A stretch of DNA of 64,000 nucleotides from Citrobacter freundii. Its GTDB lineage: Bacteria; Bacteroidota; Bacteroidia; Chitinophagales; Chitinophagaceae. The notes beneath the pieces are model-generated. The model searched no databases. It had not been told where the DNA came from and saw only the letters and a list, made by a program, of their open reading frames with translations. Numbering within the stretch: position 1 is the stretch's first letter; each line of letters begins with the position of its first letter. The stretch is taken from NCBI GenBank assembly GCA_003243445.1, contig QFQQ01000026.1, positions 1 to 64,000 of the forward strand, read 5' to 3'. Both the position numbers and the translations under genes were made by a program. Of this stretch, positions 17,563-26,529 are shown one piece after another.

Positions 17563-18789
17563 ATGACCCGGAAAGAACTAATTATATTATTATTACTCGC
17601 AGGCCTCAACTTTACCCATTTTCTGGATTTCATGGTGATGATGCCGCTGAATAATTACCTCACGCCTTATTTTAATATTTCCCCAAAGCAATTCAGCTTT
17701 ATGGTTAGCGCGTATTCGATCAGCGCGGCGATATCGGGTTTTATTACAGCTTTCATTGTGGACAGCTTTGACCGGAAGAAGATCCTGCTGGTTTCTTATG
17801 CGGGCTTTCTTGCAGGCACGATCGCCTGTGGCCTGGCAAATTCTTACCTGTTATTGCTGAGCGCAAGGATAGTGGCGGGACTGTTTGGCGGCATCATCGG
17901 TGCGCAGGTGCTGGCCATCATTGCAGATATTTTTCCGTATGAAAGAAGAGGGAAAGCGATGGCTTCTGTATCTGTATCGTTCGCAATTGCATCGATCCTG
18001 GGCGTACCATTTTCCTTATACCTCGCCAATCTTTTTCATGAAGACTGGCATGTACCGTTTTTGTTTGTAGCAGGGTTTGGCGTGATACTGATCCCCTTCA
18101 TCGTCCGTTATGTGCCGGCTATTACCGGCCACTTGAATGACCGCGGGAATAAAACACCACCGCTGGTTTTGCTGGGAAATATCATCCGCACTAACCAGCA
18201 GATCTCGGCATTGATCTTTTCCTGTTTGCTGATGATCGGTCACTTCCTCATCATTCCATTCATTACGCCATACCTCGAATTCAATAAGGGCTATTCAAAA
18301 AATCTTATACCTGCCATCTATCTCACGGGAGGAATGGCTTCATTGATAGCGGCACTTTTGCTGGGAAGACTGTCTGACAAAAAAGGAAAACTGCCGATCT
18401 TTTCGTGGTCGGTTTTCCTGTCTTTATTCATGGTATTGCTGATCACAAAGATGCCGCCGATGGCATTTTCGATCACGCTTGCAGTGTTCGCCTTGTGGTT
18501 TGTATTTGCCACTGGCCGCGCGTTGACCGCACAGGCAATGATCAGTGAAGTAGTGAAGCCGGAGCAACGCGGTAGCTTTATGAGCTTTAACGGATGTGTG
18601 CAACAGGTCGGAACGGGCCTGGCTTCCCTGCTTGCAGGATTTATCGTGTATGATGATGCTTCAGGAAAGATATACCGGTACGAGTGGCTTGGCTATATCA
18701 GCATTTTCGTGCTGGTGATTACGATCGTGATGGCGCAATTGATCTTCCGGAAGTTGGACCTGCGTGTCAAAGTCAAAAGTAAAAAGTAA
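17563..18789 (+). CDS. MFS transporter (12-TM, DHA1-like)
   Basis: A 408-aa major facilitator with 12 predicted membrane helices. The loop 2-3 signature is visible as DSFDRKKILL near residue 68, and the equivalent loop 8-9 segment is GRLSDKKGKLP. It belongs with drug/sugar efflux carriers, and the substrate is not predictable. I use ATG 17563 (MTRKEL) rather than the in-frame TTG four codons earlier. The C-terminal tail VKVKSKK and the TAA stop are encoded by family A repeat units (18766-18789), so the natural end of the protein seems to have been replaced by the repeat. Confidence 0.9.
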   Translation: MTRKELIILLLLAGLNFTHFLDFMVMMPLNNYLTPYFNISPKQFSFMVSAYSISAAISGFITAFIVDSFDRKKILLVSYAGFLAGTIACGLANSYLLLLSARIVAGLFGGIIGAQVLAIIADIFPYERRGKAMASVSVSFAIASILGVPFSLYLANLFHEDWHVPFLFVAGFGVILIPFIVRYVPAITGHLNDRGNKTPPLVLLGNIIRTNQQISALIFSCLLMIGHFLIIPFITPYLEFNKGYSKNLIPAIYLTGGMASLIAALLLGRLSDKKGKLPIFSWSVFLSLFMVLLITKMPPMAFSITLAVFALWFVFATGRALTAQAMISEVVKPEQRGSFMSFNGCVQQVGTGLASLLAGFIVYDDASGKIYRYEWLGYISIFVLVITIVMAQLIFRKLDLRVKVKSKK

Positions 18790-18855
18790 AAATTCAAAAG
18801 ATCACCACAGTGAAATTGTTACTTCGCAGATGGTGTTTTTGAATTTTTACTTTAA
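18766..18855. repeat. Family A inverted array between MFS gene and M14 peptidase gene
   Basis: The left arm 18766-18800 consists of units GTCAAA, AAAAGTA and AAAAAGT and encodes the end of the MFS protein. The right arm 18836-18855 is TTTTTGAATTTTTACTTT. The core of about 35 bp is unique. The two genes converge, so the hairpin may end both transcripts (inference). Confidence 0.85.
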
Positions 18856-18867
18856 GACGGCAATCAA

Positions 18868-20595
18868 TTATTTAACTCTATAAACAGGATACCTCAAATA
18901 AGCCGGTTCAAACCACGGGGAGTTCTGAAATACAAAATCCAGCTGAGCCCGTCCGCTTTTCGCCATCGTTGAATCAGTAGTGCGTTGTTGTTCCAGCTTT
19001 GTTTTTAACGCAGGATTATTCTTCAGGTAATCAGCCGCAATATCTTCAAACTCGTAGGCAGAGTATCCTTCTTTCTGTCCCAGTATGCCGTCAAAATAAT
19101 TCCAGGTAAAATAAGAATCCTCGGCTTGGGGTTCCAGCACTTCCATGATAAAACGGTTGCCTTCCTGGTTGAGGGGAACATACCAGTCGCCCTTACGGAA
19201 ACTTACTTTTTCCATAGTGGAGGAAGTCTTTACATCTGAGTTCGTATGGTGCATTTCGTAAGGACGTGGCGATGTTTTATAAGATGCGATCTTGTATACT
19301 TCCACTTCTATCACTGTGTCTTTTTTCAGTTGCTGCATGTTCACTTTATTTAGTTGTAGCAGATCAACCACCCGCCACCAGCCTTGCGGGATCACATAAG
19401 CGGCAGGTTTCTTTATTGATTCCTTCGGATTATAATGCGTCATCACCTTGATCGTCTTTTCAAAAGGTTTTGAGCGGTCATAGTAAAGCCTTGGCAATCC
19501 CGATATATCACTCGGTTTACGCGCCGCAGTATATCCTTTGAAAATATAATCCTGTGTAACAGATCTGTCGAGCGACCAGCTTACTGCCAGATCAGACATC
19601 GTTTTTACTTTTTGTTTTGCTTCATCGCGAAGTTTTTTGATCGCATCGCTATGTTCGGAAGTGAAGCCGATGAAAGATTGCATCAGTGCATACGATGCTT
19701 TCACGCGCTGATCATAAGGTTTCAGCATATGGCTTTCCGGCATAAAAGAAAATGTATGCCATAGTGCCGCATAACCAGTGCCATAGCGTGGGCTATCCCA
19801 GAATTCAGGCCAGCCATTCTCCGGTGTATCGCCGAATGCATTTACATAGGGGATGAGATCGATCCCTTTTTGTTTCATAGCAGCAAACAAACCGGGCTCA
19901 AATGTATTTTTCATAAAATCGCCCATGGCGCCGCCCAGCTTATCATGTTGAGATGTAAGCAGGGTCATTACATGCTGATAATCGGCGCCATTACTCACGT
20001 GATTATCTACAAACACATCCGGATCCAGCAGACGGAAGATGGAAGTAAAGGCGCGTGCATCTCTTGAATCACATTTAATAAAATCGCGGTTCAGATCCAG
20101 GTTTTGTGAATTGCCTCTGAAGCCGAATTCTTCCGGGCCGTTCTGATCCACGCGGAAGTTTGCACTGCGGTTCAGGCATCCACCTATATTATATATTGGT
20201 ATGATGGCGAGAACGACATTATCCGGAAGTTTATATTTATTATTTACGATATCTTTTGCCAGCAGCATACAGGCATCGATGCCATCGGGTTCACCGGGGT
20301 GAATACCGTTATTGATCAGCAAAATGCGTTTGTTATTCTTCCGGATATTGACCAGGTTATTATCACCATTATTTGATATAAAGATGAGATGGAGGGGGAG
20401 GCCGGCATCCGTTTGCCCCATCGCGATCATTTTTACTTTCGGCGAAGCCGCATCCAGCGCCTGCCACCATTCAATGGCTTCATAGTAAGTCGGCGTTTGT
20501 GTGCCATTTGATTTTTCAAAGCGGGTCTGGTGGGGTGTCTGGGCAAATGATAACAGGGAAACAAGCAGGCTTAGTGCAAGGAAGATTGGTCTCAT
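18868..20595 (-). CDS. M14 family zinc carboxypeptidase, secreted
   Basis: A 575-aa exported peptidase with a signal peptide (MRPIFLALSLLVSLLSFAQ). The zinc ligands of M14 enzymes are visible: H99 and E102 in the HPGEPDG motif, and H199 in VDNHVSNG. The NLDLNRDF segment with R170 corresponds to the substrate carboxylate-binding arginine region. The C-terminal part (about 330-575) has no assigned function and is probably a beta-rich accessory domain. M14 enzymes release C-terminal residues from peptides or trim muropeptides. The gene is a single minus-strand unit. A second, unrelated-length M14 gene lies at 37890-40460. Confidence 0.88.
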   Translation of the reverse strand: MRPIFLALSLLVSLLSFAQTPHQTRFEKSNGTQTPTYYEAIEWWQALDAASPKVKMIAMGQTDAGLPLHLIFISNNGDNNLVNIRKNNKRILLINNGIHPGEPDGIDACMLLAKDIVNNKYKLPDNVVLAIIPIYNIGGCLNRSANFRVDQNGPEEFGFRGNSQNLDLNRDFIKCDSRDARAFTSIFRLLDPDVFVDNHVSNGADYQHVMTLLTSQHDKLGGAMGDFMKNTFEPGLFAAMKQKGIDLIPYVNAFGDTPENGWPEFWDSPRYGTGYAALWHTFSFMPESHMLKPYDQRVKASYALMQSFIGFTSEHSDAIKKLRDEAKQKVKTMSDLAVSWSLDRSVTQDYIFKGYTAARKPSDISGLPRLYYDRSKPFEKTIKVMTHYNPKESIKKPAAYVIPQGWWRVVDLLQLNKVNMQQLKKDTVIEVEVYKIASYKTSPRPYEMHHTNSDVKTSSTMEKVSFRKGDWYVPLNQEGNRFIMEVLEPQAEDSYFTWNYFDGILGQKEGYSAYEFEDIAADYLKNNPALKTKLEQQRTTDSTMAKSGRAQLDFVFQNSPWFEPAYLRYPVYRVK

Positions 20596-20664
20596 GTCAG
20601 AAAGTTGTGTTCGGGTAAATATACGAACAGAGATTCAAGTATCTGAACATCATACGGCTCAGCA

Positions 20665-20815
20665 GCCGGGATCCCGCAGATAACGCAGATCTTTCATTCC
20701 TCCTATTGAAGTTGTTTCAGGGAGTCCGACAATCTCTTTATTCGCACCGCAGATAACGCAGATGACGTTCTTCTCTTGTAGACCAATTCGCGTAATCCGC
20801 GAAGAAAATTAGCGT
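20665..20815. repeat. Family B repeat element, copy B4 (degenerate)
   Basis: The left arm GATCCCGCAGATAACGCAGAT begins near 20680, with a second direct block CCGCAGATAACGCAGAT near 20747. The right arm is decayed to GCGTAATCCGCGAAG near 20790. The conserved outer border is not recognisable, so this looks like an old copy. It lies between the M14 peptidase start and the rpsT terminator. Confidence 0.6.
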
Positions 20816-20817
20816 AC

Positions 20818-20852
20818 AAAAAAAGCACCTCCCTTATTCAAGGAGGTGCTTT
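20818..20852 (-). terminator. Intrinsic terminator of rpsT
   Basis: A perfect 11-bp stem (AAAGCACCTCC with GGAGGTGCTTT) with a 9-nt loop. On the minus strand it runs into a stretch of seven U residues, directly after the rpsT stop codon at 20876. This is a classic Rho-independent terminator. Confidence 0.92.
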
Positions 20853-20875
20853 CAATATCTTACCAACAGCGCGAA

Positions 20876-21127
20876 TTACTTCGCAGCAGCTACTTTCTTA
20901 GCCAGTTTGCTCTTCAGGTTCGCAGCTTTATTCTTGTGAATAATACCACGTTTAGCCAGTTTGTCGATCATAGCGGAAACATTAGGCAATTGATCTGCTG
21001 CCTCGCCGCCTTTCGCTGCTTTCAGGTCACGGATGGCATTACGTGTAGTTTTGCCATAGTATTTATTTCTCTCGCGGCGTTTTGCTGCCTGGCGCACATC
21101 TTTTTTCGTTGCCTTATGATTAGCCAT
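20876..21127 (-). CDS. rpsT: 30S ribosomal protein S20
   Basis: An 83-aa, very basic protein beginning MANHKATKKDVRQAAKRRERN, which is diagnostic for S20. It binds the 5' domain of 16S rRNA during early assembly of the small subunit. The length fits the family (about 85 aa). It is a single-gene unit with its own promoter upstream (21150-21180) and a strong terminator at its 3' end. Confidence 0.97.
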   Translation of the reverse strand: MANHKATKKDVRQAAKRRERNKYYGKTTRNAIRDLKAAKGGEAADQLPNVSAMIDKLAKRGIIHKNKAANLKSKLAKKVAAAK

Positions 21128-21149
21128 TTCGTATCGATTTTAAGGACGG

Positions 21150-21180
21150 CAAAGGTAAGAGTGATAGGCTTACCCTCCAA
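21150..21180 (-). promoter_or_regulatory. Bacteroidota-type promoter of rpsT
   Basis: Read on the minus strand, TTG (21180-21178) is followed after 20 bases by TACCTTTG (21157-21150), an excellent match to the TTG-N19-22-TAnnTTTG consensus. The predicted start is only about 15 nt before the ATG at 21127. Confidence 0.65.
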
Positions 21181-21238
21181 ATTTTAAAGTGCCTAAGTTA
21201 AGAAAAAGCCCGAAAACATTGAACTTCATGGGAATTCG

Positions 21239-21355
21239 TTTCGATGTTGGATGTCCGATGATCGATGTTCGTAGCCCCTGCATACGGATAATGAGCAATT
21301 TAAGCGGACATTAGGCGGTTTTTCGACCATCGGCCATCGAGCATCCAACATCGGG
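21239..21355. repeat. Family C inverted array (CGATGTT heptamers), copy C1
   Basis: The left arm 21239-21271 is made of period-7 units such as CGATGTT, GGATGTC and CGATGAT. The right arm 21323-21355 is the complement (CGACCATCGGCCATCGAGCA and so on). The unique core is about 50 bp. It sits in the shared upstream region of the divergent rpsT and sucA genes. Confidence 0.85.
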
Positions 21356-21509
21356 AAACGTTTCCTGCCGCACGATTTTACCCCCCGGAAGCCGTCTCCC
21401 GGAAAGGTTTCTGCTATTTAACCGCTTGTTTACTGAAAAACAGGCCATTTTTCGGAGTTTTTAGGCGATATTTGTGTCCCAAAATTGCCGTCTAAAATAT
21501 CCACATTTC

Positions 21510-24260
21510 ATGAAAGATTTTTCCTATATCACAAACTCCCACCCCGAATTCATCGAAAACCTATACCGCGACTTTTCAAACGACCCAAATAGTGTTGATC
21601 CGGAACTGAAAAAGTTCTTTGAGGGCTTTGATTTTGCGATCGGGCAGACCAATGGTCACACAAACGGAACAGCAGTTTCATCCGTTCCGGCATCTTCCGG
21701 AACCGCAAGCGACTGGAGAAAGGAGCTGGGCGCATACAGAATGATCCTTGGTTACCGCAACAAAGGTCATCTCATCGCCAAAACAAACCCGATCCGTGAG
21801 AGAAAAGACCGTAACGCGAATCTTACACTGGCTTTCTTTGGTTTGAGCGAGGAGGATATGGATAAAACTTTCCAGGTGGGCGAGCGTATCGGACTTGGCG
21901 CAACCAGCCTGAAAAATATCCTCGGGCATCTGCAAAAAACATATGCAGGTCATCTTGGTATTGAGTTCAAATATATCAGTGACCAGGAGAGGGTGAACTG
22001 GCTGGCCAATGAAATGGAAAAGAATTTTGCCAACCCATTAACTCTTGAAAAGAAAAAACGTATCCTGGAAAAATTGAACCAGGGCGTAATGTTTGAAGAA
22101 TTCCTTCACAAAAAATATGTTGGGCAGAAAAGGTTTTCACTCGAAGGTGGTGAAACTACTATTCCCGCACTTGATGCGATCATCAACATGGCTGCAGATC
22201 ATGATGTGCAGGAAGTGACGATCGGCATGGCTCACCGTGGCCGTCTGAACATTCTTGCCAACATCATGGGTAAAACCTACGAGCAGATCTTCAGTGAATT
22301 TGAAGGCACTGCAAAAGTAGATCAGACCATGGGCAGCGGTGACGTGAAATATCACATGGGCTTCGGCAGCGAATTGAAAACGCCAAGCGGTAAAGGTGTT
22401 TACCTGAAACTGATGCCAAACCCTTCTCACCTTGAGGCCGTAGATCCTGTGGTGGTTGGCTTTGCCCGTGCAAAAGCTGATGTTCTGTATGGTTCTGACT
22501 TTGATAAAATATTACCGATCCTGATCCATGGTGATGCATCCATTGCCGGTCAGGGTATCGTATACGAGGTGACACAGATGAGCAACCTTGAAGGTTACTA
22601 CACCGGTGGCACCATCCACTTCGTGATCAACAACCAGATCGGTTTTACGACCAACTTTGATGATGCACGCAGTTCTGATTATTGTACTTCACTCGCAGCT
22701 GCGATCCAGGCGCCGGTATTCCATGTGAATGGTGACGATCCTGAAGCAGTGGTGAAATGCGCAGAGATCGCTACACGCTATCGCCAGCAGTTCAATTCGG
22801 ATGTGTTCATTGATATGGTATGTTATCGCCGTCATGGACACAATGAAGGAGACGATCCGAAATTCACCCAACCTCAGATGTATGCGCTGATCGACAAACA
22901 TCCCAATCCACGTGAAGTATATGTGAAATACCTCCTGGAAAATGGTGAAGCTGATGCACAGGAACTCGCAACACAAATGGAGAAAAAATTCTGGGCTGAT
23001 CTGCAGGAACGCCTGGATGAGGTAAAACAAAATCCATTGCCATATAACCTGCAGAATACAGATAAATGGTGGGTTAGCCTGCGCCAGTCCACTGAAGCAG
23101 ACTTTGATCAATCTCCTGTAACAGCGATCAGCCCCGAGAATTTCAAAAAAGTCTTTGATGGCCTGATGAAATGGCCTGCTGAATTCAAACCGCTTCGTAA
23201 AGTAGAAAAGATCCTGCAGGATAAAGTGAAGTTGTTTGAAACTGAAAATAAAACCGACTGGGCGACCGCAGAGCTGATGGCTTACAGCAGTTTGCTGCTG
23301 GAAGGAAAAGACGTGCGTATGAGCGGTCAGGATGTGAAGAGAGGAACCTTCTCACACCGTCATGCTGTACTGATGGATGAAGTGACTGACAAACCATATA
23401 ACCGTGTGAATGGTGTGCCGGATGTGACCGGTAAATTCCGCATTTATAACTCGTTGCTGAGTGAATATGGGGTTCTTGGTTTTGAATATGGATATGCGCT
23501 GGCGAATCCGAATGCGCTAGTGCTTTGGGAAGCACAGTTTGGTGATTTTGTGAATGGCGCGCAAACAATGATCGATCAGTTCATTTCTTCCGGCGAGCAG
23601 AAATGGAACCGTATGAACGGTATTACGATGCTGCTGCCACACGGCTACGAAGGCCAGGGACCTGAGCACTCCAGTGCAAGACTCGAAAGATTCCTGCAAT
23701 CATGCGCTGAGTTGAATATGGTGGTAACAAACATCACCACTTCGGCGAACTTCTTCCACGCATTGCGCCGCCAGCTGGCATGGCCATTCAGAAAGCCGCT
23801 GATCAATTTTGCACCAAAGGCGAATCTTCGTCACCCCGGAACGTATTCTTCCGTTGATGAATTCACCAACGGCGGTTTCCGTGAAGTGATCGATGATACG
23901 TTTGCAGATACATCCAAAGTGAAGAAAGTATTGTTCTGCACAGGTAAAGTTTATTTTGACCTGGCTGATCGTCAGCAGAAAGAAGACCGCAAGGATATTG
24001 CGATCATCCGGCTGGAACAATTGTATCCGCTTCCGCTGAAACAGCTTGAAGCGTTATACGCGAAATACAGCAAGGCCACCTGGTTCTGGGTTCAGGAAGA
24101 ACCATTGAACATGGGTGCGGCAGCGTTCCTGAAAATGAACCTGACAAGCATCAACTATGGCGTGATCAGCAGACAACCATCTGCATCCACCGCTACAGGT
24201 TATGCGAAAGTGCACAAACAGGAACAGGAGGAGATTGTAGAAACGGCGTTCACTATTTAA
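21510..24260 (+). CDS. sucA: 2-oxoglutarate dehydrogenase E1 component
   Basis: A 916-aa thiamine-diphosphate enzyme that decarboxylates 2-oxoglutarate and passes the succinyl group to the E2 lipoyl arm in the TCA cycle. The N-terminal E2-binding segment (MKDFSYITNSHPEFIENLY) is typical. The core has IGMAHRGRLN, IHGDASIAGQG and VINNQIGFTT (ThDP and substrate binding), and the C-terminal transketolase-like domain has ERFLQSCAELNM. I start it at ATG 21510. An in-frame GTG at 21474 would add 12 residues with no family support. The gene for its E2 partner follows 140 bp downstream, separated by a family A array that begins at the TAA stop. Confidence 0.97.
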   Translation: MKDFSYITNSHPEFIENLYRDFSNDPNSVDPELKKFFEGFDFAIGQTNGHTNGTAVSSVPASSGTASDWRKELGAYRMILGYRNKGHLIAKTNPIRERKDRNANLTLAFFGLSEEDMDKTFQVGERIGLGATSLKNILGHLQKTYAGHLGIEFKYISDQERVNWLANEMEKNFANPLTLEKKKRILEKLNQGVMFEEFLHKKYVGQKRFSLEGGETTIPALDAIINMAADHDVQEVTIGMAHRGRLNILANIMGKTYEQIFSEFEGTAKVDQTMGSGDVKYHMGFGSELKTPSGKGVYLKLMPNPSHLEAVDPVVVGFARAKADVLYGSDFDKILPILIHGDASIAGQGIVYEVTQMSNLEGYYTGGTIHFVINNQIGFTTNFDDARSSDYCTSLAAAIQAPVFHVNGDDPEAVVKCAEIATRYRQQFNSDVFIDMVCYRRHGHNEGDDPKFTQPQMYALIDKHPNPREVYVKYLLENGEADAQELATQMEKKFWADLQERLDEVKQNPLPYNLQNTDKWWVSLRQSTEADFDQSPVTAISPENFKKVFDGLMKWPAEFKPLRKVEKILQDKVKLFETENKTDWATAELMAYSSLLLEGKDVRMSGQDVKRGTFSHRHAVLMDEVTDKPYNRVNGVPDVTGKFRIYNSLLSEYGVLGFEYGYALANPNALVLWEAQFGDFVNGAQTMIDQFISSGEQKWNRMNGITMLLPHGYEGQGPEHSSARLERFLQSCAELNMVVTNITTSANFFHALRRQLAWPFRKPLINFAPKANLRHPGTYSSVDEFTNGGFREVIDDTFADTSKVKKVLFCTGKVYFDLADRQQKEDRKDIAIIRLEQLYPLPLKQLEALYAKYSKATWFWVQEEPLNMGAAAFLKMNLTSINYGVISRQPSASTATGYAKVHKQEQEEIVETAFTI

Positions 24261-24391
24261 GTAAAAATTAAAAAGTAAAAAATATCACCAAGTCAAAATT
24301 CAAAAGTCAAAAGTCAAAAAATCAAACAGGCAAGGCCGGTGCTGATCACGAACGGGAATTTTTACTTTTTACATTTTGCTTTTGATTTAAT
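24258..24391. repeat. Family A inverted array between sucA and sucB
   Basis: The A-rich left arm 24258-24326 starts at the sucA stop codon (TTTAAGTAAAAATT) and is longer than most. The T-rich right arm 24357-24391 ends 9 bp before the sucB ATG. The hairpin lies inside what should be a sucAB operon and could lower or uncouple sucB expression (inference). Confidence 0.88.
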
Positions 24392-24400
24392 AAGCGTTTT

Positions 24401-25639
24401 ATGATAGAAATTAAAGTACCGACTGTAGGAGAATCAATCAGCGAGGTAACCTTATTGAAATGGAATAAGAAAGATGGTGAGTATGTGGAAAGAGATGAAG
24501 TGATCGCTGAGCTGGAAAGCGAGAAAGCCACTTTTGAGGTGAATGCAGAACAGGCTGGCGTATTGAAAACCGGCGCACAGGAAGGCGATACGTTAAAGAT
24601 CGGCGATGTGCTCGCAAGCATTGATGAAACTGCTCCGAAACCGGAAGGTAAAGCTGCACCTGCTGCAAAACCTGAAGCAAAGAAAGAAGAACCTAAAGCT
24701 GAACCTGCAAAAGCAGCATCTACAGCGCCTGTGACCGCGGTTCCAAACGATATTAAAGCAACACCGGTAGCATCGGCTATCATTGCTGATAAAAAGGTCG
24801 ACCCAAAAACTGTTACACCAAGCGGTTACTCCGGTAAGATCACAAAAGATGATGTGCTGGCCGCATTATCAAACCCTGGCAAGAAGGCATTTGCGGGTAC
24901 TGAACTGGGCAGCCGTAATGTGCGTGCTGAAAAAATGAGCAATCTCCGCAAAACGATCAGCCGTCGTCTTGTTGAAGCGAAGAATACAACAGCGATGTTG
25001 ACTACCTTCAACGAAGTGGACATGACTGCGATCATGGAGATCCGCACGAAATACAAAGACAAGTTCAAAGAAGCACACGGTGTTGGCCTTGGCTTCATGA
25101 GCTTCTTTGCAAAAGCATGTTCGATCGCATTGGCAGAATGGCCTTCTGTAAATGCTTATATCGACGGCGATCAGTTATTGTATCATGATTATGCCGATAT
25201 CAGCATTGCGGTAAGCACACCGAGAGGTCTGACCGTTCCGGTGATCCGTAACGTGGAGAGCCTGAGCATGGCCGATATCGAGAAGAAAGTGATCGAGCTG
25301 GCTGGCAAAGCACGTGACAGCAAACTGACCACTGAAGAACTGACTGGTGGAACATTCACCATTACCAATGGCGGTGTATTCGGTTCGCTGATGAGCACAC
25401 CTATCATCAATATCCCGCAAAGCGCGATCCTTGGTATGCACAAAATACAGGAACGTCCAATGGTGATCAATGGTCAGGTTGTAGTAAGACCAATGATGTA
25501 CCTCGCACTAAGCTATGATCACCGTATCATCGACGGCCGTGAATCTGTGAGCTTCCTGGTAAGAGTGAAAGAATTGCTGGAGAACCCAGAACAACTGCTG
25601 ATCGGTAAAGATCCGGTGAAGAGTTTGCTGGAACTTTAA
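24401..25639 (+). CDS. sucB: Dihydrolipoamide succinyltransferase (2-oxoglutarate dehydrogenase E2)
   Basis: A 412-aa E2 subunit that transfers the succinyl group to CoA. It has an N-terminal lipoyl domain with lipoyl lysine K42 in ESEKATFEV, and an Ala/Pro/Lys-rich linker (about 85-120). The E1/E3-binding domain is at about 124-157 (TPSGYSGKITKDDVLAAL). The catalytic domain ends in SYDHRIIDG, with H374 and D378 as the expected active-site pair. The length is normal for a one-lipoyl E2. It pairs with sucA upstream. The E3 gene is not in the window. Its TAA stop is the first part of a family A array. Confidence 0.97.
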   Translation: MIEIKVPTVGESISEVTLLKWNKKDGEYVERDEVIAELESEKATFEVNAEQAGVLKTGAQEGDTLKIGDVLASIDETAPKPEGKAAPAAKPEAKKEEPKAEPAKAASTAPVTAVPNDIKATPVASAIIADKKVDPKTVTPSGYSGKITKDDVLAALSNPGKKAFAGTELGSRNVRAEKMSNLRKTISRRLVEAKNTTAMLTTFNEVDMTAIMEIRTKYKDKFKEAHGVGLGFMSFFAKACSIALAEWPSVNAYIDGDQLLYHDYADISIAVSTPRGLTVPVIRNVESLSMADIEKKVIELAGKARDSKLTTEELTGGTFTITNGGVFGSLMSTPIINIPQSAILGMHKIQERPMVINGQVVVRPMMYLALSYDHRIIDGRESVSFLVRVKELLENPEQLLIGKDPVKSLLEL

Positions 25640-25673
25640 AAGTAAAAAGTCAAAATTAAAAAGTAAAAAATCA
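25637..25673. repeat. Family A solo arm at the sucB stop codon
   Basis: Units TTAAAAGTAAAAAGTCAAAA and following begin at the TAA of sucB. There is no T-rich partner. A family E palindrome follows immediately, so two families are combined in this gap. Confidence 0.75.
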
Positions 25674-25683
25674 CCCGGCTGTG

Positions 25684-25821
25684 TGTCATCCCGGCCGGGC
25701 TGATTAGGTCACTAGCATCTTTGAACTGCCAGAGCCGGGATCTCCACGACTTGAGGAGATCCCGGCTCTGGCTTTCTTTATGATTGTGTCAGACGATAGG
25801 CCGCCCGGCCGGGATGACAAA
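25684..25821. repeat. Family E nested palindromic element, copy E2
   Basis: Outer arms with GTCATCCCGGCCGGGC (left) and GCCCGGCCGGGATGAC (right). Inner arms have CCAGAGCCGGGATCTCC with its complement GGAGATCCCGGCTCTGG around a short ACGACTTGA loop. It shares both arm sequences with E1 at 7759-8118 but lacks E1's outermost pair. It lies between the converging sucB and response regulator genes. Confidence 0.88.
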
Positions 25822-25847
25822 GTGCATTGACCCGTCTCAAATTATTA

Positions 25848-26477
25848 TCATACGATCCGTTCACTCAACGCTTTCGCAATAGCCTCCTTCCCGCAATTCA
25901 CATGCAGCTTCGGATAGATATTTTTCAGGTGGGACCTTACTGTTTCAAAAGAAATATTCAATTCTCCTGCGATCACTTTTGCACTGAAGCCTTTGCTGAG
26001 CAATGTCAGCACTTCCAGTTCGCGGACTGACAGCTGGTATTTGTTTTCTGTTTTGGATTGCTGAAAGCTGTTAAGTACACGTCTTGCAATGGAAGGACTC
26101 ATTGGCGCGCCGCCTTCCACTACTTCCCTGATCGCTTCAAATAATTTATCCGGGGGTGTTTTCTTCAGCAGGTAGCCGTTTGCTCCCGCGCAAAGGCATT
26201 GAAATAACTTTTCATCATCTTCAAAAACGGTGTACATGATCACGGCGGTTTCGGGCCTGGCTTCTTTCACCATACCTACACCTTTGATGCCGTTCTCACC
26301 GGGCATATCAATATCCATCAGCACTACATCCGGTTGGAGTTCGTTTGTAATGGCCGTTGCTCCCTGGCAATTACTGTAATCGCCCGCCACTTCATATTCC
26401 GGCATACTGCGGAGCAGATAGGAGAGTGACGTGCGGAGACGTTCATTATCTTCGAAAATAATTATCCGTATGGCCAT
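25848..26477 (-). CDS. NarL/FixJ-type response regulator (pair 1)
   Basis: A 209-aa two-component regulator with a receiver domain (residues 1-120) and a LuxR-type helix-turn-helix (about 145-205). The phosphoacceptor is D55 in VLMDIDMPG, with the acidic pocket at E9-D10 and the conserved lysine in LLKKTPP. The HTH has VRELEVLTLLSKGFSAKVIAGEL. It lies 52 bp downstream of a sensor kinase gene on the same strand, so the two form a system. The second regulator at 29715 is a close paralogue of the same length, and the stretch around the PMSP segment is nearly identical in both. Confidence 0.93.
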   Translation of the reverse strand: MAIRIIIFEDNERLRTSLSYLLRSMPEYEVAGDYSNCQGATAITNELQPDVVLMDIDMPGENGIKGVGMVKEARPETAVIMYTVFEDDEKLFQCLCAGANGYLLKKTPPDKLFEAIREVVEGGAPMSPSIARRVLNSFQQSKTENKYQLSVRELEVLTLLSKGFSAKVIAGELNISFETVRSHLKNIYPKLHVNCGKEAIAKALSERIV

Positions 26478-26529
26478 GATAGCGAAGTTAATTGCAGAAT
26501 GCTTGTCTAAAAATCCCCCAATTGAGGTA

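Noticed and set aside
21474..21509. GTG start for sucA
   Set aside because: The added 12 residues are not part of the typical E1 N-terminus, which begins at ATG 21510.
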